Source: Paenibacillus radicis (ex Xue et al. 2023) (GTDB lineage Bacteria; Bacillota; Bacilli; Paenibacillales; NBRC-103111). From it: a DNA stretch of 64,000 bases. Both the position numbers and the translations under genes were made by a program. This document shows, piece by piece, positions 60,663 to 64,000 of this stretch; the first letter of the stretch is position 1; each line of letters starts with the position of its first letter. The DNA is taken from the NCBI RefSeq assembly GCF_024722015.1, contig NZ_JANQBD010000003.1:1-64000 (forward strand), written 5' to 3'. The notes beneath the pieces are model-generated. The model was not told the DNA's origin, did no database searches, and saw nothing but the letters and a program-made list of their open reading frames with translations.

Positions 60663-63600
60663 ATGATTGTTCAAAAAAGCCGATGGCGACGCTCGATCTC
60701 GAGTTTGCTTGTAATACTGCTCGTCTTTTCATGCTTGAATGTGTTTGACTTTATCAATCCAACCGTGGCAGAGGCTGCCAGCGAAGTAACCGTATTTAAA
60801 AACTCCCGCACAGCTTATGAAATCCCAACTAATATCAAAGGAACAGTCTTTGGCCCAAATGGCTTCAACATAGCCCCAATTGATACGACTCAAACGGTTA
60901 ATGGGATAACCTATGCGTATCAAATTGAACGGAGTGGCGCAGGAACAGTAAACTTAAAATGGTTGAAAAATAATTATTCAGGTACAGATTATTACGATTT
61001 GTCAAGCTTTGCCTCTACAGGAAGTCTTGATTTTGATATTAAAGGGAATGTAGGCGGTGAGACGGTCGAGGTCGCATTGAATAAAGCCTCGGCATTAGGT
61101 GCGTCAAACCAGGAATCATCCAGATGTAAAATAACCATAACAGTGCAATGGACTCATATTTCAATACCATTAAACAATTTTAAAAACAATAATGCTGCAA
61201 GTGCAGCGGCTTGTTCAGCGGTAGGAGGTACTTATACAACTGCTGTGCAGGCCAGCTTCGATCAAACCTTTGCCCAAGTCAGACAAATTGGTTTTTTTGA
61301 TTACAGCAGCTCGTTAGGAAAAATCTGGGTTAGCGATATGAAATTTGCGCCAGCTTATGTAGTCAGCTACAGCCCAGTGACTGCGACAACTCCAGCGGGA
61401 ACGCCGCCAACACTGCCTTCGGTAGTAAATGCGGTCTATAGCGACGGTACCTCACAATTGCTTCCAGTTACATGGAATCTGTCACCTTCCCAATATGCGT
61501 CAGCTGGTCCCATTACCCTAACAGGAACTGTGAGCAGTGCTCAGCTCCAGCCAACGGCAACGGTAACGGTGAGTAGCGGACTGCCGCATACGTTTACCAG
61601 CTATGATACACTTTCAGCCATTGCTACGACTGTAGGCGTTGCACCAACATTGCCAGCAACGGTTAAAGCAAATTTTCAGGACAACGTTAAAGAAGATATC
61701 GCTGTCAGCTGGAGCCCAATCAACGCTTCCAAATATGCAGCTGTGTCGAGCTTCACTGCTTCTGGGACAACCAATCCAACAGCAGCTCAAATAGCAAACG
61801 GAGCGACAGCTCAACCGATAACTGTAACGGTCAATGTAGCGGCCTCGACAGCTTATACGGTTTTTAAAGACAGCCGCGCTGGTGCTGAAAATCCTAGCAA
61901 TATTGCGCTGGCATCAGGGGTGGTTCCTTTTGACACCTCGCAAAGTCCAGATGGTGTGACCCCTTCCTATAAGGTGCAAAGAAATTCCGTGGCATACTGG
62001 ACGATGAAGTTTCTTAAAAGCAATACGACGGGCAACAATTGGGATTTATCCAATTATGTCACAAGCGGAGCTCTCGAATTTGATTTAAAAGGCAAGAATC
62101 CTGGTGAGACTATCAAATTTGCTTTGAATTCCGTTGATAATGGTTCAAATGCGGAATCGGCACGATGCGAGCTTACACTTACGGATCAATGGGTGCATTA
62201 TGTCATTCCTTTAAGCAAATTTAATGCTTCTGCTATTCCTGCTGATACTACGTGTACTTCAGTTACTGGGGTGGGGAATCAAACCACCACTAAACAAGCC
62301 AATTTCGATATTTCCAAGGTTAGACAAGTTGGCATATTCAGCGATACTGGAAGCGCAGAACAGCTGTGGATCAGCAATATGCAGTTTACCCCTACTTTTG
62401 TTTCGGGTTATCAAGCATTGAATTTTGCTACACTGCCAGGGGTTGCTCCTGTGCTGCCGTCCGTCTTATCGGCGGTGTACAGCAATGGAACTCCGACAAC
62501 ATTGAATGTAGCATGGGGCGCTATCACACCGTCGCAATATGATACAATAGGCAAATCCTTTACGGTTCAAGGTACTGTTAAGGGAATTCAGATTCAGCCT
62601 AAAGCAACGATTACGGTTACGAACGGACAGCCGCATACATTTACAAACTTTGCTGCACTCGCGCCAGTCACAGCCAATGTGAACGTTGCGCCGAGCTTGC
62701 CTGCTGTCATATCAGCGAGCTTCCTGGATCTTTCGAAGGAGGATGTTGCCGTAAATTGGAGTGCAGTCCTTCCTGCGCAGTACGCTTCGGCGCCAGCGAC
62801 ATTTACAGTTGCGGGAACGACGGCCCCAACCCCTGCTCAAATCGCCAGCGGTGTGACGGCACAACCTGTTTCCATTACAGTCAATGTCATCCAACAAACG
62901 CTCTCGGTGTTCAACGACAAAAGGGCGGGTTATGAGATTTTAAACAATTTAAATCCGACTCTTTTTGATACAACGGATACACCCAATGGGGCAACGCCTT
63001 CCTATAATTTGCAAAGAGCGGCGGCCGGCAGCAATTGGAACATGAAATTTTTGAAAAGCAATACCTTTGGGGACAACTGGAATCTTACCAGCTATGCTGC
63101 TAAAGGTGCGCTCGAATTTGATTTTAAAGGCAAGACAGTCGGTAAGACTTTAGTAATTGCTTTGAACGCAGTGGATAACGCAACTAATGCGGAATCGGGC
63201 CGATGCGAAATACCAATAACGGGCCAGTGGGAGCATTACACCATTCCATTAAGCAAACTAACGGCTTCCGATATTCCTGCTGATAATACATGCACGACTG
63301 TAGCTTCAATTGGCAGTCCAACTACAATAAAACAAACTAGCTTTGATATTTCAAAGGTTAGGCAAGTTGGGATTTTCGACTATAACAACGGTGCGGTAGA
63401 GCAGGTTCGGGTTAGTGATATGAAGTTTACACCAACCTATGTAATGAATTACAGCATAGCAAATGTTACTACGACGGAAGGCATCGCGCCAAGTCTGCCA
63501 GCTGCTGTGACTGCTGTACTCAGCGACGGAAGCACGCAGCAGTTGAATGTGACATGGAGCAGCATTGCTGAATCGCAATATGCGTCAGCCGGCATCATAT

Positions 63601-64000
63601 TCACGGTAAAGGGGACGGTGAAGGGAGTCCAGCTGCAGCCTTCAATTAAGGTAGTGGTGACCAACGGGCAGCCGCATACCTTCGCAGCATTTAGCACAAT
63701 TCCTGCAGTGTCAACAAGTGAGAAGACTGCTCCGGTGATGCCTGCGACTGTAATTGCAAATTTCCTCGACGGCTCGCAAGAGGAGATCAACGTCAGCTGG
63801 AGCGATATTGCTTCAAAGGAATATTACGAGGGGCCGAAGGGGTTCAAGGTAATCGGAATGGTAAACCCTAATGCGGTTCAAGAAGCCAGCGGTGTCCCCA
63901 AAGCAACTGTAGTAATTGACGTGGGTGTAGATGGTCCTGCCGATATCATTGTGTTTAAAGCTTCAGCCAGTATTGTGGCTAGCCCTTATGCCGGCAACGG
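60663..64000 (+). CDS. Giant modular secreted protein (partial, runs off the window)
   Basis: At least 1112 residues are visible without a stop. AAGGAGG precedes ATG 60,663; signal peptide MIVQKSRWRRSISSLLVILL onwards, with cleavage likely near AEAA (about residue 40). Three copies of a module follow (about residues 42-395, 396-745, 746-1095). Each has a galactose-binding-like domain (V-F-K/N-D-x-R-A ... YDLSSFASTGSLDFDIKG-type, W-x-H-x-x-I-P-L, V-R-Q-x-G-I-F-D) and then two Ig-like Big_4-type domains (LPSVVNAVYSDGT; V-x-W; ASA...FTVxGTV; QPHTFT). A catalytic domain, if any, lies beyond the edge. Position after the GH42 gene and the cre-like site suggests it belongs to the same locus, perhaps as a large glycan-binding or glycan-degrading enzyme. 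Confidence 0.85.
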   Translation, partial: MIVQKSRWRRSISSLLVILLVFSCLNVFDFINPTVAEAASEVTVFKNSRTAYEIPTNIKGTVFGPNGFNIAPIDTTQTVNGITYAYQIERSGAGTVNLKWLKNNYSGTDYYDLSSFASTGSLDFDIKGNVGGETVEVALNKASALGASNQESSRCKITITVQWTHISIPLNNFKNNNAASAAACSAVGGTYTTAVQASFDQTFAQVRQIGFFDYSSSLGKIWVSDMKFAPAYVVSYSPVTATTPAGTPPTLPSVVNAVYSDGTSQLLPVTWNLSPSQYASAGPITLTGTVSSAQLQPTATVTVSSGLPHTFTSYDTLSAIATTVGVAPTLPATVKANFQDNVKEDIAVSWSPINASKYAAVSSFTASGTTNPTAAQIANGATAQPITVTVNVAASTAYTVFKDSRAGAENPSNIALASGVVPFDTSQSPDGVTPSYKVQRNSVAYWTMKFLKSNTTGNNWDLSNYVTSGALEFDLKGKNPGETIKFALNSVDNGSNAESARCELTLTDQWVHYVIPLSKFNASAIPADTTCTSVTGVGNQTTTKQANFDISKVRQVGIFSDTGSAEQLWISNMQFTPTFVSGYQALNFATLPGVAPVLPSVLSAVYSNGTPTTLNVAWGAITPSQYDTIGKSFTVQGTVKGIQIQPKATITVTNGQPHTFTNFAALAPVTANVNVAPSLPAVISASFLDLSKEDVAVNWSAVLPAQYASAPATFTVAGTTAPTPAQIASGVTAQPVSITVNVIQQTLSVFNDKRAGYEILNNLNPTLFDTTDTPNGATPSYNLQRAAAGSNWNMKFLKSNTFGDNWNLTSYAAKGALEFDFKGKTVGKTLVIALNAVDNATNAESGRCEIPITGQWEHYTIPLSKLTASDIPADNTCTTVASIGSPTTIKQTSFDISKVRQVGIFDYNNGAVEQVRVSDMKFTPTYVMNYSIANVTTTEGIAPSLPAAVTAVLSDGSTQQLNVTWSSIAESQYASAGIIFTVKGTVKGVQLQPSIKVVVTNGQPHTFAAFSTIPAVSTSEKTAPVMPATVIANFLDGSQEEINVSWSDIASKEYYEGPKGFKVIGMVNPNAVQEASGVPKATVVIDVGVDGPADIIVFKASASIVASPYAGN

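Overview
The window looks like a spore-forming Bacillota chromosome, most likely Paenibacillus or a close relative. The signs are strong AGGAGG-type ribosome sites with frequent TTG/GTG starts, a YesM/YesN two-component pair beside an LplABC-type sugar ABC transporter, an SLH-anchored cell-surface glycosidase, endospore-appendage (Ena-type) and BclA-type spore-surface proteins, and many short accessory genes between terminator-like hairpin repeats. No rRNA, tRNA, CRISPR array or phage module was seen.

Positions 1 to about 36,500 are a decaying accessory region. Isolated genes (beta-lactamase-fold hydrolase, PASTA-domain pseudokinase, HAD phosphatases, Cys-less isochorismatase-family protein, small immunity-type proteins, AEC permease, hybrid sensor kinase, VOC protein) are interleaved with pseudogenes and relics (hisB, HAD, TetR, RibD-type reductase, ADH chimera, MFS). 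Three repeat systems run through it. (1) IS110-family elements: one intact copy at about 8229-10007, a frameshifted relative at 6706-7922, fragments at 27593, 36431 and 40021, and several orphan copies of their structured non-coding regions. (2) A family of about 110-145 bp elements that begin TGTCGG, carry a terminator-like hairpin, and contain several 20 bp boxes of the form GACAAGAAC + variable suffix. (3) A dispersed hairpin repeat (CTAACG / GTTAGTTCAAT / GGCTGCCG..CGGCAGCC / GTTAACGGGCAG) into which the IS110 copies appear to have inserted at one fixed position.

Two coherent units sit inside this region. At 13.7-17.5 kb an ABC-2 exporter (one ATPase, two permeases) is followed by an aminoglycoside-phosphotransferase-fold kinase, which suggests a resistance or self-protection cassette. 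At 29.8-36.1 kb a run of oxidoreductases (ADH chimera, CMD-family protein, cupin, aldo/keto reductase, zinc ADH, SDR, RibD-type reductase) lies behind a promoter with a MerR-type palindrome, which suggests an aldehyde/electrophile stress regulon that has partly decayed.

From 40.6 to 43.7 kb is a spore-surface locus: three nearly identical tandem Ena/DUF3992-like subunits, a divergent Cys-rich relative, and a BclA C-terminal-domain protein. This resembles fibre plus tip-protein gene sets of endospore appendages. Small immunity or toxin-related relics (RHS fragment, ADP-ribosylglycohydrolase fragment) flank it.

From 45.2 kb to the right edge is an intact polysaccharide-utilisation locus, probably for a beta-galactoside polymer: a giant SLH-anchored GH2 enzyme, YesM-type sensor kinase, YesN-type AraC regulator, two LplB/LplC-type permeases, an LplA-type lipoprotein, an intracellular GH42 beta-galactosidase, and a very large secreted protein made of three repeats of a galactose-binding-like plus Ig-like module that runs off the window. 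Candidate CcpA (cre-like) boxes precede the GH2 gene, the transporter genes and the giant gene.
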